Positions 18,426 through 27,744 of a DNA stretch of 64,000 nucleotides are shown here, piece after piece. Each line of letters starts with the position of its first letter. Position 1 is the stretch's first letter. The translations under genes and the position numbers were made by a program. The notes under the pieces are model-generated. The model searched no databases. It saw only the letters and a program-made list of their open reading frames with translations, and was not told where the DNA came from. Origin of the DNA: JADKIH01 sp964595205. Its GTDB lineage: Bacteria > Bacteroidota > Bacteroidia > AKYH767-A > 2013-40CM-41-45. The stretch is taken from positions 1-64,000 of the forward strand of contig CAZQOQ010000026.1 of the NCBI GenBank assembly GCA_964595205.1, written 5' to 3'.

Positions 18426-19465
18426 TGCATTCCGGTAAAAAAATAAAATTCGCTATCGTGGGCAGCGGGCATATCGGCAAACGCCACGGTGAAATGATCC
18501 GTCGCAATTCGGAAGCCGAGCTCGTGGCCATGTGCGATATAAAATCAAAAGCAGAAGTCGGACTCGGCGATTCAACGCTGCCTTTTTTCTCTTCCATCGA
18601 CGAACTCCTGCATTCAGGAATCGATTTCGATGTTGTCTCCGTATGCACACCGAACGGACTTCACGCAGAACATACTCTCAGGGCACTGGATCAGAAGAAA
18701 CACGTTGTTATTGAAAAACCCATGGCTCTCACCGTTGCCGACTGCGAAAAGATCATCTTTCGGTCGCTGCAGGTCTCCCGACATGTATTCTGCGTTATGC
18801 AGAACAGGTACTCTCCCCCCTCGATGTGGATCAAGGATGTAGTCGGAAAAAATCTACTGGGAAAAATTTTCATCGTCCAGCTCAATTGTTACTGGAACAG
18901 GGACAAAAGGTACTACACGGGCAAAAACTGGAAAGGTTCTCCGGATCTCGACGGCGGAACACTGTTCACTCAGTTTTCACATTTCATCGACATCATGTAC
19001 TGGTTGTTCGGGGATATCACTAACATCCAGGCGAGGTTTGCCGATTTCAACCATGGCGATAACACCGCTTTCGAAGATTCAGGAATCGTAAGTTTCGAAT
19101 TCGTCAACGGCGGAATTGGATCGATTAACTATTCGACTGCTGTATGGGACAACAATCTGGAAAGCAGCATAACCATCATAGGTGAAAAAGGAAGTGTGAA
19201 GATCGGCGGACAATACATGAATGAAGTGGAGTACTGCCACATCGACAATTATTCAATGCCCGAATTGCCGCCTGTAAATCCGGCAAATGATTACGGAAAC
19301 TACAAAGGATCTGCGGCCAATCATCATTACATCATCGAAAACGTTATCGACACACTGAAAGACAGGACCGTTATCACAACCAATGCACTCGAAGGATTGA
19401 AGGTAGTCGACATCATCGAAAGAATATATTCATTACGAAATCTTCCTGAGCTGAAGAAAAATTAA
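18422..19465 (+). CDS. wbpB: Gfo/Idh/MocA family oxidoreductase, WbpB/WlbA-like
   Basis: A 347-residue NAD-dependent sugar dehydrogenase. The Rossmann motif VGSGHIGKRH is near the N terminus, followed by the hallmark EKPMALT. Residues in the C-terminal half (GKNWKGSPDLDGGTLFTQFSHFID) carry the substrate-binding and catalytic lysine/histidine pattern of the family. WbpB oxidises the C3 hydroxyl of UDP-GlcNAcA to the 3-keto sugar used by WbpE. Two ATG codons are adjacent at 18422 and 18425. It overlaps the acetyltransferase gene upstream, so both are likely in one operon. Confidence 0.88.
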   Translation: MMHSGKKIKFAIVGSGHIGKRHGEMIRRNSEAELVAMCDIKSKAEVGLGDSTLPFFSSIDELLHSGIDFDVVSVCTPNGLHAEHTLRALDQKKHVVIEKPMALTVADCEKIIFRSLQVSRHVFCVMQNRYSPPSMWIKDVVGKNLLGKIFIVQLNCYWNRDKRYYTGKNWKGSPDLDGGTLFTQFSHFIDIMYWLFGDITNIQARFADFNHGDNTAFEDSGIVSFEFVNGGIGSINYSTAVWDNNLESSITIIGEKGSVKIGGQYMNEVEYCHIDNYSMPELPPVNPANDYGNYKGSAANHHYIIENVIDTLKDRTVITTNALEGLKVVDIIERIYSLRNLPELKKN

Positions 19466-19481
19466 TTACCGGAAAGTTTAC

Positions 19482-20771
19482 ATGTATAAAGAATTAACAG
19501 AAAAGAAAAAGAAGCTGGCAGTCATCGGTCTGGGTTATGTCGGCTTGCCTATAGCACTCGAATTTGCAGGCAAGATCAACGTAATCGGATTCGATATCAA
19601 CGATAAACGTCTCGACCTGATGCGCAGGGGAATCGATCCGAGTGGCGAGCTGAAGAGTGAGATGTTTAAGGATAAGTCCATCGAATTCACTTCCTCCATT
19701 GAAAAACTCGGCGAGGCATCGTTCTTTATCGTAACAGTCCCTACTCCGATCGATGAACATAACCTCCCCGATTTAAAACCCATTTTAAGCGCCACGAGGG
19801 CCATTGGAAAAATCTTAAAGAAAGGAGATTACGTGGTGTATGAGTCCACCGTTTATCCGGGCTGTACCGAAGAAGACTGTGTTCCAATTCTCGAAGAATT
19901 ATCAGGCTTAAAACTCAAAACCGATTTCAAAGTAGGTTATTCTCCGGAACGGATCAATCCGGGCGACACCGAGCATACAATTACAAAAATCCTGAAGGTG
20001 GTTTCAGGGAGTGATGAGGAAGCCCTTGAAGAAATTGCGAATACATATCAGATCATCGTGAAAGCAGGCGTGCATCGTGCGCCGTCGATAAAAGTCGCCG
20101 AAGCCGCGAAGATCATCGAGAATACACAACGTGATGTGAACATTGCATTGATGAACGAACTAAGCATCATCTTCAACAAGATGGGAATTAATACCTACGA
20201 CGTGCTCGAGGCAGCAGGTACAAAATGGAACTTCATCCGTTTCCAGCCGGGTCTCGTTGGCGGCCATTGCATCGGCGTGGATCCGTATTACCTCACTTAC
20301 AAAGCTCAGGAACTTGGCTATCATGCCCAGGTTATCAACAGCGGGCGTTACGTGAACGACAGCATGGGCTTTTATGTGGCCAAACAAACAGTTAAAAAAA
20401 TAATCGCCTCCGGAAAAGACGTCTCCAAATCCAGGGTCCTTGTGCTCGGAGCGACTTTCAAAGAAAATGTTGAAGACATCCGGAATTCTAAGGTTGCAGA
20501 TGTGGTTAAGGAATTAACTTCGTACGGAGTGCATGTGGAAGTTTCGGATCCCAAAGCCAACAGCGACGAATTAAAACATGAATATGGTTTTGAGCTTGTG
20601 AAGACTCTTGGCAAAGAATATGATGCAATAATCATTGCCGTCAACCATAACGAATTCAAATCGCTTACCGAAGAATGGTTTGCTTCGGCTTTAAGTAAAG
20701 ACGGATTGGTAGTTGATATCAAAGGCATACTGAAAGGAAAAATTAAAAATCTAAATTACTGGAGCTTATAA
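19482..20771 (+). CDS. Nucleotide-sugar (UDP-N-acetylhexosamine) 6-dehydrogenase, TviB/WbpA family
   Basis: A 429-residue dehydrogenase. GLGYVGLP is at residues 16-23, ESTVYPGCTEEDCVP and GYSPERINPGD are subfamily signatures, and the catalytic cysteine is C263 in VGGHCIGVDPYY. This is the TviB/WbpO pattern, which oxidises UDP-GlcNAc or UDP-GalNAc at C6. Sitting next to WbpB/D/E-like genes, it may supply UDP-GlcNAcA as WbpA does. With the TviC/WbpP-like epimerase at 22970 it could instead give UDP-GalNAcA. The sequence alone does not settle this. Its TAA stop overlaps the galE start by one base. Confidence 0.88.
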   Translation: MYKELTEKKKKLAVIGLGYVGLPIALEFAGKINVIGFDINDKRLDLMRRGIDPSGELKSEMFKDKSIEFTSSIEKLGEASFFIVTVPTPIDEHNLPDLKPILSATRAIGKILKKGDYVVYESTVYPGCTEEDCVPILEELSGLKLKTDFKVGYSPERINPGDTEHTITKILKVVSGSDEEALEEIANTYQIIVKAGVHRAPSIKVAEAAKIIENTQRDVNIALMNELSIIFNKMGINTYDVLEAAGTKWNFIRFQPGLVGGHCIGVDPYYLTYKAQELGYHAQVINSGRYVNDSMGFYVAKQTVKKIIASGKDVSKSRVLVLGATFKENVEDIRNSKVADVVKELTSYGVHVEVSDPKANSDELKHEYGFELVKTLGKEYDAIIIAVNHNEFKSLTEEWFASALSKDGLVVDIKGILKGKIKNLNYWSL

Positions 20772-21793
20772 TGAACATTCTCGTAACTGGCGGCGCAGGA
20801 TATATCGGCTCACATACGGTGGTTGAGCTGGTTAAAAACGGATATACACCCATCATTGCCGACGACCTTAGTAATTCGAGGATTGATGTAATCGATGCTT
20901 TGGCAGAGATTACCGGCAGGAAGGTTCCATTCGTCCAGGTCGATCTCTGCGATAAGGAGAACACTGAAAAAATCTTCAATGACCATAATATCCACGCTAC
21001 CATCCATTTCGCAGCATGGAAAGCCGTCGGCGAATCAGTCGAAAATCCCCTGAAGTATTACCGGAATAATTTATTGTCCCTGATAAACCTTCTGGAGATA
21101 TACAGGGAACGCAGTCTCGATAATTTCGTTTTCTCATCGTCATGTTCTGTTTACGGCCAGGCAGACAAACTGCCGGTTACGGAAAACACACCATTGAAAA
21201 AAGCTGAATCTCCTTATGGAAATACCAAACAGATCGGCGAGGAAATACTTCATGATGCCATCACAGCCCATCGGTTCAATGGAACAGCCCTGCGATATTT
21301 CAATCCGGCAGGAGCACATGAAAGCGCGCTGATCGGCGAGTTCCCGCTGCAGGCACCGACCAATCTTGTACCTGTAATTACCCAGACTGCCATTGGCAAA
21401 CGTAACTCGATGATCGTTCATGGCGGAGATTACGATACACCGGACGGATCATGTATCCGTGATTATATTCATGTGGTTGATGTTGCAAGAGCACACGTGG
21501 CGGCCATCGGTCGACTCATCAGCAAGACGAATAAAAAGGCTTTTGAAATTTATAACCTGGGGTCGGGAAACGGAAACAGCGTGCTTGAGGCTATTCATGC
21601 ATTTGAGAAAGTAACAGGCAAAAAATTAAATTATGTGATCGGTCCCCGTCGGCCGGGTGATGTGGAAAAAGTCTGGGCAGACACCAGCCAGGCGAAAGCA
21701 GAGCTCCGCTGGAAGTGCGACTTTAGCCTGGAAGACATCATGAGCTCGGCATGGGCGTGGGAAATGAAATTAAAAGACCGTATAAGCGTTTAA
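20771..21793 (+). CDS. galE: UDP-glucose 4-epimerase
   Basis: A 340-residue extended SDR that interconverts UDP-glucose and UDP-galactose. The NAD motif is GGAGYIGSH (residues 7-15). Catalytic serine and tyrosine are in SSSCSVYG and SPYGNTK (YxxxK). ALRYFNPAGAHESALIGE and YIHVVDVARAH are diagnostic of GalE. It starts on the last base of the preceding stop codon and ends six bases before the next gene, deep in the sugar operon, so its role is probably in polymer precursor supply and not galactose catabolism. Confidence 0.93.
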   Translation: MNILVTGGAGYIGSHTVVELVKNGYTPIIADDLSNSRIDVIDALAEITGRKVPFVQVDLCDKENTEKIFNDHNIHATIHFAAWKAVGESVENPLKYYRNNLLSLINLLEIYRERSLDNFVFSSSCSVYGQADKLPVTENTPLKKAESPYGNTKQIGEEILHDAITAHRFNGTALRYFNPAGAHESALIGEFPLQAPTNLVPVITQTAIGKRNSMIVHGGDYDTPDGSCIRDYIHVVDVARAHVAAIGRLISKTNKKAFEIYNLGSGNGNSVLEAIHAFEKVTGKKLNYVIGPRRPGDVEKVWADTSQAKAELRWKCDFSLEDIMSSAWAWEMKLKDRISV

Positions 21794-21799
21794 GAAAAT

Positions 21800-22867
21800 A
21801 TGAATAGCTTTCAAAAAAACATTCTGGTATCCGGTGGAGCGGGTTTCATCGGCTCTCACGTAGTTAGACATTTCCTCAGGAAATATCCTGCATACAGGAT
21901 AATTAATTTCGATAAACTTACCTATGCAGGCAACCTTACTAATTTAAAAGATGTCGAGAAGAATGAAAATTACGTTTTCATTAAAGGCGACATCAACGAC
22001 GTGGAAAAACTGAATGAGGTCTTTTCGGAGTTTAAAATCGATTCTGTCATACACCTTGCAGCGGAATCACACGTCGACCGCAGCATCTCCAACCCGATAG
22101 AATTCGTCATAACAAACGTTGTGGGCACAGCCAACCTGCTGAGTACGGCGAAAACATTCTGGAAGGATTCCGTACCGGGGAAGAACCTCTTTTATCACGT
22201 ATCGACGGATGAAGTTTATGGCTCACTGGGACCCGTCGGACGCTTTACAGAAAAAAGTCCGTATGATCCGCACAGCCCTTACTCTGCCTCTAAAGCCGGA
22301 TCCGATCACCTTGTGCGTGCTTATTTCGATACTTACAAATTGCCTGTCGTCATTTCCAATTGCTCAAACAATTACGGCTCTTACCAGTTTCCGGAAAAAT
22401 TAATTCCACTGGCGATAAATAACATTAGGAATAATCTCCCCGTTCCCGTTTACGGGAAAGGAGAAAATGTACGGGACTGGCTCTTTGTTGAAGACCATGC
22501 AGCTGCCATCGATGTCATTTTTCATAACGCTCCAGTCGGTGAAACTTTTAACATCGGTGGAAATAATGAGTGGAAAAATATCGATCTCATCATGCTTCTT
22601 TGTTCGATCATGGACATAGAACTGAAAAGAGAACCTGGCACATCTTCAAAGTTGATTACCTATGTTAAAGACCGCGCAGGTCATGATTTGCGTTACGCCA
22701 TCGACTCGTCGAAACTTCAGAAAGAACTTGGCTGGAAACCTTCCTTGCAATTTGCCGAAGGTCTCGAGAAAACCGTGAAGTGGTATCTGGCAAATTCAGA
22801 TTGGCTGAATGAACTTACATCAGGTGATTATCTCCAGTATTATGAACAGCAGTATACAAAAAGGTAA
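21800..22867 (+). CDS. rmlB: dTDP-glucose 4,6-dehydratase
   Basis: A 355-residue SDR that converts dTDP-glucose to dTDP-4-keto-6-deoxyglucose. GGAGFIGSHVV begins the NAD fold. HLAAESHVDRSI is the classic RmlB motif. The catalytic region shows STDEVYGS and YSASKAG (YxxxK). NNYGSYQFPEKLIPL and GENVRDWLFVEDH are further signatures. RmlA, RmlC and RmlD are absent from the window, so the final deoxysugar (rhamnose, fucosamine, quinovosamine type) cannot be named. About 100 bases separate it from the next gene. Confidence 0.93.
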   Translation: MNSFQKNILVSGGAGFIGSHVVRHFLRKYPAYRIINFDKLTYAGNLTNLKDVEKNENYVFIKGDINDVEKLNEVFSEFKIDSVIHLAAESHVDRSISNPIEFVITNVVGTANLLSTAKTFWKDSVPGKNLFYHVSTDEVYGSLGPVGRFTEKSPYDPHSPYSASKAGSDHLVRAYFDTYKLPVVISNCSNNYGSYQFPEKLIPLAINNIRNNLPVPVYGKGENVRDWLFVEDHAAAIDVIFHNAPVGETFNIGGNNEWKNIDLIMLLCSIMDIELKREPGTSSKLITYVKDRAGHDLRYAIDSSKLQKELGWKPSLQFAEGLEKTVKWYLANSDWLNELTSGDYLQYYEQQYTKR

Positions 22868-22969
22868 TTCCATTTTGTAGCTGAGGATCAAAAGAAACTT
22901 TTAAGCACAGGGTATAAATCTTTTAATCCGAATTTTCAAGGTCTGTATTAATTGTACATCTTTGCATCT

Positions 22970-23956
22970 ATGTACCATTCCACTGATATAAGTAAAAAGT
23001 CTTTCCTTGTCACAGGTGGTGCAGGCTTCATCGGCTCAAACATTGTACAATACCTTTTGAAAAACAACGCCGGTAAGGTAAGGGTGCTCGACAACCTGGC
23101 TACCGGCTCAGGGAATAACCTCACAAATTTTCTTGGACAGAAGAATTTCGAATTTATCGAAGGAGATATTTGCGACAAAGATACATGCATGAAATGTTGC
23201 GAAGGCATCGATTATGTCAGTCACCAGGCTGCACTGGGTTCCGTGCCGCGATCGATCAAAGATCCCCAACATACTCATGCGGTGAATGCAACAGGTTTTC
23301 TGAATATGCTTTGTGCTGCGAGAGACGCATCTGTGAAGAGATTTGTCTATGCAAGTTCTTCTGCAGTATATGGCGATCATCCGGGGCTTCCAAAGAAAGA
23401 AGAGTTCATAGGCAAACCGCTTTCGCCTTATGCCGTAACCAAGCGTATCAATGAATTATATGCAATGGTTTTTGCGGATGTTTATAAGATGGAGATCATC
23501 GGGCTTAGATACTTTAATGTGTTTGGCCCGAACCAGAGCCCGGAAGGCCCCTATGCTGCTGTAATCCCTCTGTTCATGCAGAGTGTACTCGGGAACAAAC
23601 CTCCGTTTATCGACGGCGATGGCGAGCAGACACGCGATTTTACATTTGTCGACAATGCGGTTCAGGCCAATATTCTTTCCATGCTTTCGACGAATCCGGA
23701 ATCAGTTAATAAAATCTACAACATCGCCTGCGGTAAACGTATCTCTGTTAATGAACTGTTCAGGCTGATTGCCCATTCGGTTAAATCCGGCGTCAGGGCG
23801 GTTTACCGGGAAAGCCGTCCCGGTGATGTTCGTGATTCTCTTGCCGATATTACACTGGCAAAAAATTTATTAAACTATCAACCAGCTGTCGCTACTGATG
23901 AAGGAATACAAATTACACTTGAATGGTTCAGGCGAACGATGATTAAACAGGTTTAA
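22970..23956 (+). CDS. UDP-N-acetylglucosamine 4-epimerase, TviC/WbpP-like
   Basis: An SDR of 328 residues from the ATG at MYHSTD; an in-frame TTG 18 bases earlier is less likely. It has GGAGFIGSNIV, the catalytic ASSSAVYG and LSPYAVTK (YxxxK), HQAALGSVPRSI, and YFNVFGPNQSPEGPYAAVIPLF. These follow WbpP and TviC, enzymes that interconvert UDP-GlcNAc and UDP-GalNAc or their uronic acids. Paired with the TviB-type dehydrogenase, it may provide UDP-GalNAcA. A CATCTTTG sequence lies just upstream and could be a weak promoter element. It ends two bases before the next gene's start. Confidence 0.87.
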   Translation: MYHSTDISKKSFLVTGGAGFIGSNIVQYLLKNNAGKVRVLDNLATGSGNNLTNFLGQKNFEFIEGDICDKDTCMKCCEGIDYVSHQAALGSVPRSIKDPQHTHAVNATGFLNMLCAARDASVKRFVYASSSAVYGDHPGLPKKEEFIGKPLSPYAVTKRINELYAMVFADVYKMEIIGLRYFNVFGPNQSPEGPYAAVIPLFMQSVLGNKPPFIDGDGEQTRDFTFVDNAVQANILSMLSTNPESVNKIYNIACGKRISVNELFRLIAHSVKSGVRAVYRESRPGDVRDSLADITLAKNLLNYQPAVATDEGIQITLEWFRRTMIKQV

Positions 23957-23957
23957 C

Positions 23958-24719
23958 ATGTCAATTCTCGGAAATCTTTTTACGAAAAAACCAAAGGAGC
24001 CGGATTATCCACCGGTAAATGACTTTTCAGGAGTTGTTACAGACATTCATAGTCATCTCATTCCCGGAATTGATGACGGAGTGAAAACCATTGAAGAATC
24101 GCTCGAAATGCTCAGGGGGTTTGCATCCCTGGGATTCAGGAGAATCATCACAACCCCACACGTGATGAGCGACTTCTTCAGGAATGGTCCTGATACTATT
24201 TTACCCGGACTCGAAGACGTCAGGTCCGCAGTTAAAAAAGCCGGAATAAACATTACGATCGATGCGGCTGCTGAATATTATCTCGACGAAGTATTCGTGC
24301 AGAAGATCAAAACGGAGAAATTGCTGACCATCGACGATAAATTCCTCCTCTTTGAAATTTCTTATATCAATCCACCGGATCATTTGCTGAATGTAATATT
24401 CGATATCAACGTTGCCGGATACACACCGTTGCTCGCCCATCCGGAACGGTATAATTTCTGGTCAGGCAGGCTCGATGAGTATAAGAAAATCAAAGATGCC
24501 GGCGCACTCTTTCAGCTTAATGTAAATTCGCTCACCGGATATTACGGCATGGTATCAAAAAAAACTGCCGAATTGCTGATCGATGAAAACATGATCGATT
24601 TTATCGGCAGCGATCTTCACGGCGCCAGGCACATGGAAAGCCTTCACAAGGTTGTAAATGAACGCTACTTTTGGAAGTTAATGTCACACGGTGTTAAAAA
24701 CGCAACACTGAAACATTAA
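23958..24719 (+). CDS. CpsB/CapC (YwqE)-type PHP-domain tyrosine-protein phosphatase
   Basis: A 253-residue metal-dependent phosphatase of the PHP fold. Metal-binding motifs are DIHSHLIPGIDDG near residue 30, TTPHVM near 60, E in AAEYYLDE, HPER near 160 and GSDLHGARH near 215. Relatives dephosphorylate the tyrosine-rich tail of the capsule co-polymerase kinase (Wzc/CapB type) and so control polymer length or export. No such kinase is encoded here, so its target lies elsewhere. It closes the sugar cluster, consistent with a regulatory role in exopolysaccharide production. Confidence 0.88.
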   Translation: MSILGNLFTKKPKEPDYPPVNDFSGVVTDIHSHLIPGIDDGVKTIEESLEMLRGFASLGFRRIITTPHVMSDFFRNGPDTILPGLEDVRSAVKKAGINITIDAAAEYYLDEVFVQKIKTEKLLTIDDKFLLFEISYINPPDHLLNVIFDINVAGYTPLLAHPERYNFWSGRLDEYKKIKDAGALFQLNVNSLTGYYGMVSKKTAELLIDENMIDFIGSDLHGARHMESLHKVVNERYFWKLMSHGVKNATLKH

Positions 24720-24788
24720 CCTTATTATCAGATTCATCCTTCTGAATACGATCCGGATTGCTTAATTTAGTGCCTCTATCTGCATCCT

Positions 24789-26273
24789 ATGAAAAAAATA
24801 TTCTACACCTGTATTCTTTTACTTACCGCACTACAATCATTTTCCCAGTCATTTGAATGGGCCTATACAACCGGCTACAGTAATTTTAATTATGTCTCTT
24901 CGATCAAACGCGATCATGTCGGAGATATTTACCTTGCCTCTTACAAAGATTCTGCAGGAATCATTCTCAATACCCGGATTGAAAAAAGGAATTCCTCGAA
25001 TGCTGTTCTCTGGAACATCGATTTCCAGGGAGGAGCAGTAATTCGCGATATTGAAATTAACTCGCAGAATCATGCTGTATTTGCCGGTAGTTTCTCCGGA
25101 GAATTGATTGCAGGGCAGGATACCCTGCGTTCCCCTCTTATTCACTCAGCTTTCCTGATCGAAACGTTTGAGAATGGGAGTTACTTTTGGGCAGTCACTT
25201 TCAATCCAGCCAATGATGATTTTAGTCCGACCGACATCTTCATCGATGCCGCAGACAACATCTATCTCGCTGCAGAATTAGCAGGCTCCACCTCACATGG
25301 TTTTTGTTCGTTCCACAAACTGGATCTCTGGGGCGTCCCCATGCAGGACGAATTTAACGACAATACCGAAGTCAGAACGTTCACGCACATCATCGCCGAT
25401 AATGCCGGCAATGTCTACCTCAGCGGCACTTGCGGAAATTTCGCAACCTTCGACAGCCTTGTATCGGATCCTTCGTTTTCATACCAGAACTTCCTCGTTA
25501 AATATGATTCATCCTTCAAGGCTCAATGGCTCATCACCCGTTCATATATTACTTTCGATCATAACAACGGACTTGGCACCGACGGACAATCGCTTTACTG
25601 GACCTTTCTGGAAGCAAGTTCTTCTGCCGATTCAATTAAACTGGTAAAGTCTGACCTGAACGGGCAGATACTTATCGATCAGCCGGGACCGCTTGTGGGT
25701 TCTTTCTTTCCATACATCAATTCCGGAACAGATCCCGGCGGTAACACGCTTCTCACAGCTGCGGCATTCAATAAGATCTATCTTTATCGATACGACAACC
25801 AGTTTAATCTTCAATGGGAAGACAGCCTTCTTGCACAGGTATCTGGTTTCGCACCACTGATCCAGAGTGCATGTTATGATTCATCGTTTTACATTGGCAG
25901 CAGGTTTTATGCCGACTCGCTCTACGTCGGATCAATTCTCCTCACAAATTCGAATGCAACTGCATTCAATGCCGAAGTGTTCTTTGCAAAATGGAGCTTT
26001 CAAAACAATGTTTCTGTTTTATCTCCTCCGGGAAATATGCAACTAAATGTCTATCCGAACCCGGCCAGTAAAAAAATCAATTTTTATTATCCGGAAAATA
26101 AAAAAGCAACGCTTACGGTTAAAGACCTTTTTGGACGAAGTTGCTATGATCGGAACATACAGTTCGCAGGAGAATATGAGATAGTCTTAGATGGAATAAA
26201 ACCCGGAATTTATTTTGTACAACTCTCCGGCAGTGATTTCAGGCTTTCACAAAGGCTGGTCCTGAACAACTGA
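24789..26273 (+). CDS. Secreted T9SS cargo protein with propeller-like repeats
   Basis: A 494-residue secreted protein. Residues 1-19 form a signal peptide ending in SFSQS. Residues 20-410 contain repeated 'D.aGNVYLsG', 'DAADNIYLAAEL' and 'KYDSSFKAQW' units, as in SBBP-type propellers of Bacteroidota. A T9SS type A sorting domain runs from YPNP near residue 421 to the end, including KPGIYFVQLSG. The substrate or ligand is unknown. It converges on the M23 peptidase gene with only five bases between the two stop codons, the one convergent pair in the window without a repeat spacer. Confidence 0.83.
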   Translation: MKKIFYTCILLLTALQSFSQSFEWAYTTGYSNFNYVSSIKRDHVGDIYLASYKDSAGIILNTRIEKRNSSNAVLWNIDFQGGAVIRDIEINSQNHAVFAGSFSGELIAGQDTLRSPLIHSAFLIETFENGSYFWAVTFNPANDDFSPTDIFIDAADNIYLAAELAGSTSHGFCSFHKLDLWGVPMQDEFNDNTEVRTFTHIIADNAGNVYLSGTCGNFATFDSLVSDPSFSYQNFLVKYDSSFKAQWLITRSYITFDHNNGLGTDGQSLYWTFLEASSSADSIKLVKSDLNGQILIDQPGPLVGSFFPYINSGTDPGGNTLLTAAAFNKIYLYRYDNQFNLQWEDSLLAQVSGFAPLIQSACYDSSFYIGSRFYADSLYVGSILLTNSNATAFNAEVFFAKWSFQNNVSVLSPPGNMQLNVYPNPASKKINFYYPENKKATLTVKDLFGRSCYDRNIQFAGEYEIVLDGIKPGIYFVQLSGSDFRLSQRLVLNN

Positions 26274-26278
26274 TAATT

Positions 26279-27712
26279 CTATTCAATCACCACTTTACCT
26301 GTAGAGATGGTTCCCTCGTCATCCCTGACCCTGAAATAATATACTCCGCTGTGAACATCCAGCCGGATTCCGTTACGGGAATTCAAAACGCCCGCCTGGT
26401 AGACAATTTTTCCGAGTACATTATAAAATTCGATGGTTGCATTTTTCATCAATTCATCCGGATAACGGTCGGGATCAAAATCGATATTAATTTTTCCATT
26501 CGAAGGGTTTGGAAAAATACTTAAGCCGGTTTGATTTTTCACCGACGCAATATTTGTGGCAGTGGTAATATCAAACGTAGTTGAAGTAACTATCGAATTA
26601 TAAGTTGCTTCGAATGTATAAGTGCCCGGATTTGTGGGAAGCACTTTACTCCATCCCCACGTCTTTGCCCGGTTATCCGAAGTACTGTTGTACGTCCAGC
26701 TGCTGAACGTAGACCCATTCGGATTAAGAATCCGGCAATTGGCAGTCATGCCAGTGGTTTCATTCCTTATAAAAATATAAAACTTGGCATATCCTGCAGG
26801 CAATCCCTGTCCCTGGAAAGGAATATTGAATGTATTACTTTCATTCGGCGTTTCCGTATTCGGGCATCCTGGAAGAACGATATCGGTAGTATTCACAGAT
26901 ACCTTGATCACTGCCGGTTCAGTATATGGTTTCTGGCTGATCCACCAGGAATTATTGTTTAGGAGGTTACAATTGCCGTAGAATGGATCGTTGACGGTGG
27001 AACTGGAAGATCCACTCCACACTTCGAAATGAAGGTGAGGGCCGGAGGAACTGCCCGAACTCCCGACGATACCCAGATACTCCCCTGCAACAACTGTTTG
27101 ACCGATGGCTTTTGTGGTTATCGAGCCACTCTTCATGTGCCAGTAAAGTGCATAAGATCCGTCCGCCTGCTGAATTACAACATAATTTGCGGTTAAGCTG
27201 TTTGATGCACAATTCCTGTCGAAATTTCCATCGGACTTATCAACGATTGTTCCCGGCGCTCCGGCTATCACTTCGACGAGAAGGTTGTCCATTTTATAAA
27301 ATGGAAATGGGAAAATGGCGATGTCAGTGCCCTTGTGACCATCATACGTATTTGTGCCGCAATTAAAATCACCGATTGCACTTGCCGAAGGATTCTGATC
27401 CACATAAGCGGAGATGAAGTAATAACTGTAATCGTGCAAATCGACGGCGGGTTGAAGAGGCCAGGCAAACTGGGTTGGCACGGAACTGAACCGCTGTATC
27501 CGTCCGTTATTCAACAATCTCACATTCTGACTGCAGCGTCTTTCTATGCTTTCATATTGCTGGGGAGTAATGCATGGATTGGAAGAATTATTTAATTCAT
27601 AATTCATCATTACTTCTTTGCCATTCCTGTCGGCTACGTTTTGTTCAGCGAAGGATACATTTGTAAAAAACAAGAATGTGAATACAAGGATCGAAGTAAA
27701 TTTTTTAATCAT
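26279..27712 (-). CDS. Secreted M23 family metallopeptidase with T9SS sorting domain
   Basis: A 477-residue secreted peptidase. Residues 1-22 are a signal peptide. The LytM-type zinc site is complete: H126 and D130 in GHKGTDIAI, H192 in YWHMK and H228 in PHLHFEVW. Family members cut glycine or D-amino-acid cross-links of peptidoglycan. A beta-sandwich region (about 270-380) is followed by a sorting domain from FPNP (residue 400) to the end. T9SS cargo ends up outside the cell, so the target would be foreign peptidoglycan or peptides and not the cell's own wall. That is inference. Two 11-bp direct repeats lie upstream. Confidence 0.88.
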   Translation of the reverse strand: MIKKFTSILVFTFLFFTNVSFAEQNVADRNGKEVMMNYELNNSSNPCITPQQYESIERRCSQNVRLLNNGRIQRFSSVPTQFAWPLQPAVDLHDYSYYFISAYVDQNPSASAIGDFNCGTNTYDGHKGTDIAIFPFPFYKMDNLLVEVIAGAPGTIVDKSDGNFDRNCASNSLTANYVVIQQADGSYALYWHMKSGSITTKAIGQTVVAGEYLGIVGSSGSSSGPHLHFEVWSGSSSSTVNDPFYGNCNLLNNNSWWISQKPYTEPAVIKVSVNTTDIVLPGCPNTETPNESNTFNIPFQGQGLPAGYAKFYIFIRNETTGMTANCRILNPNGSTFSSWTYNSTSDNRAKTWGWSKVLPTNPGTYTFEATYNSIVTSTTFDITTATNIASVKNQTGLSIFPNPSNGKINIDFDPDRYPDELMKNATIEFYNVLGKIVYQAGVLNSRNGIRLDVHSGVYYFRVRDDEGTISTGKVVIE

Positions 27713-27744
27713 GGTGATAAATTTTAATATTTCAGGTTCACATT

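Noticed and set aside
14327..24719. Vi-capsule operon
   Set aside because: TviB- and TviC-like genes are present, but TviA, TviD, TviE and Vex export genes are not, and the other eight genes belong to other sugar paths.
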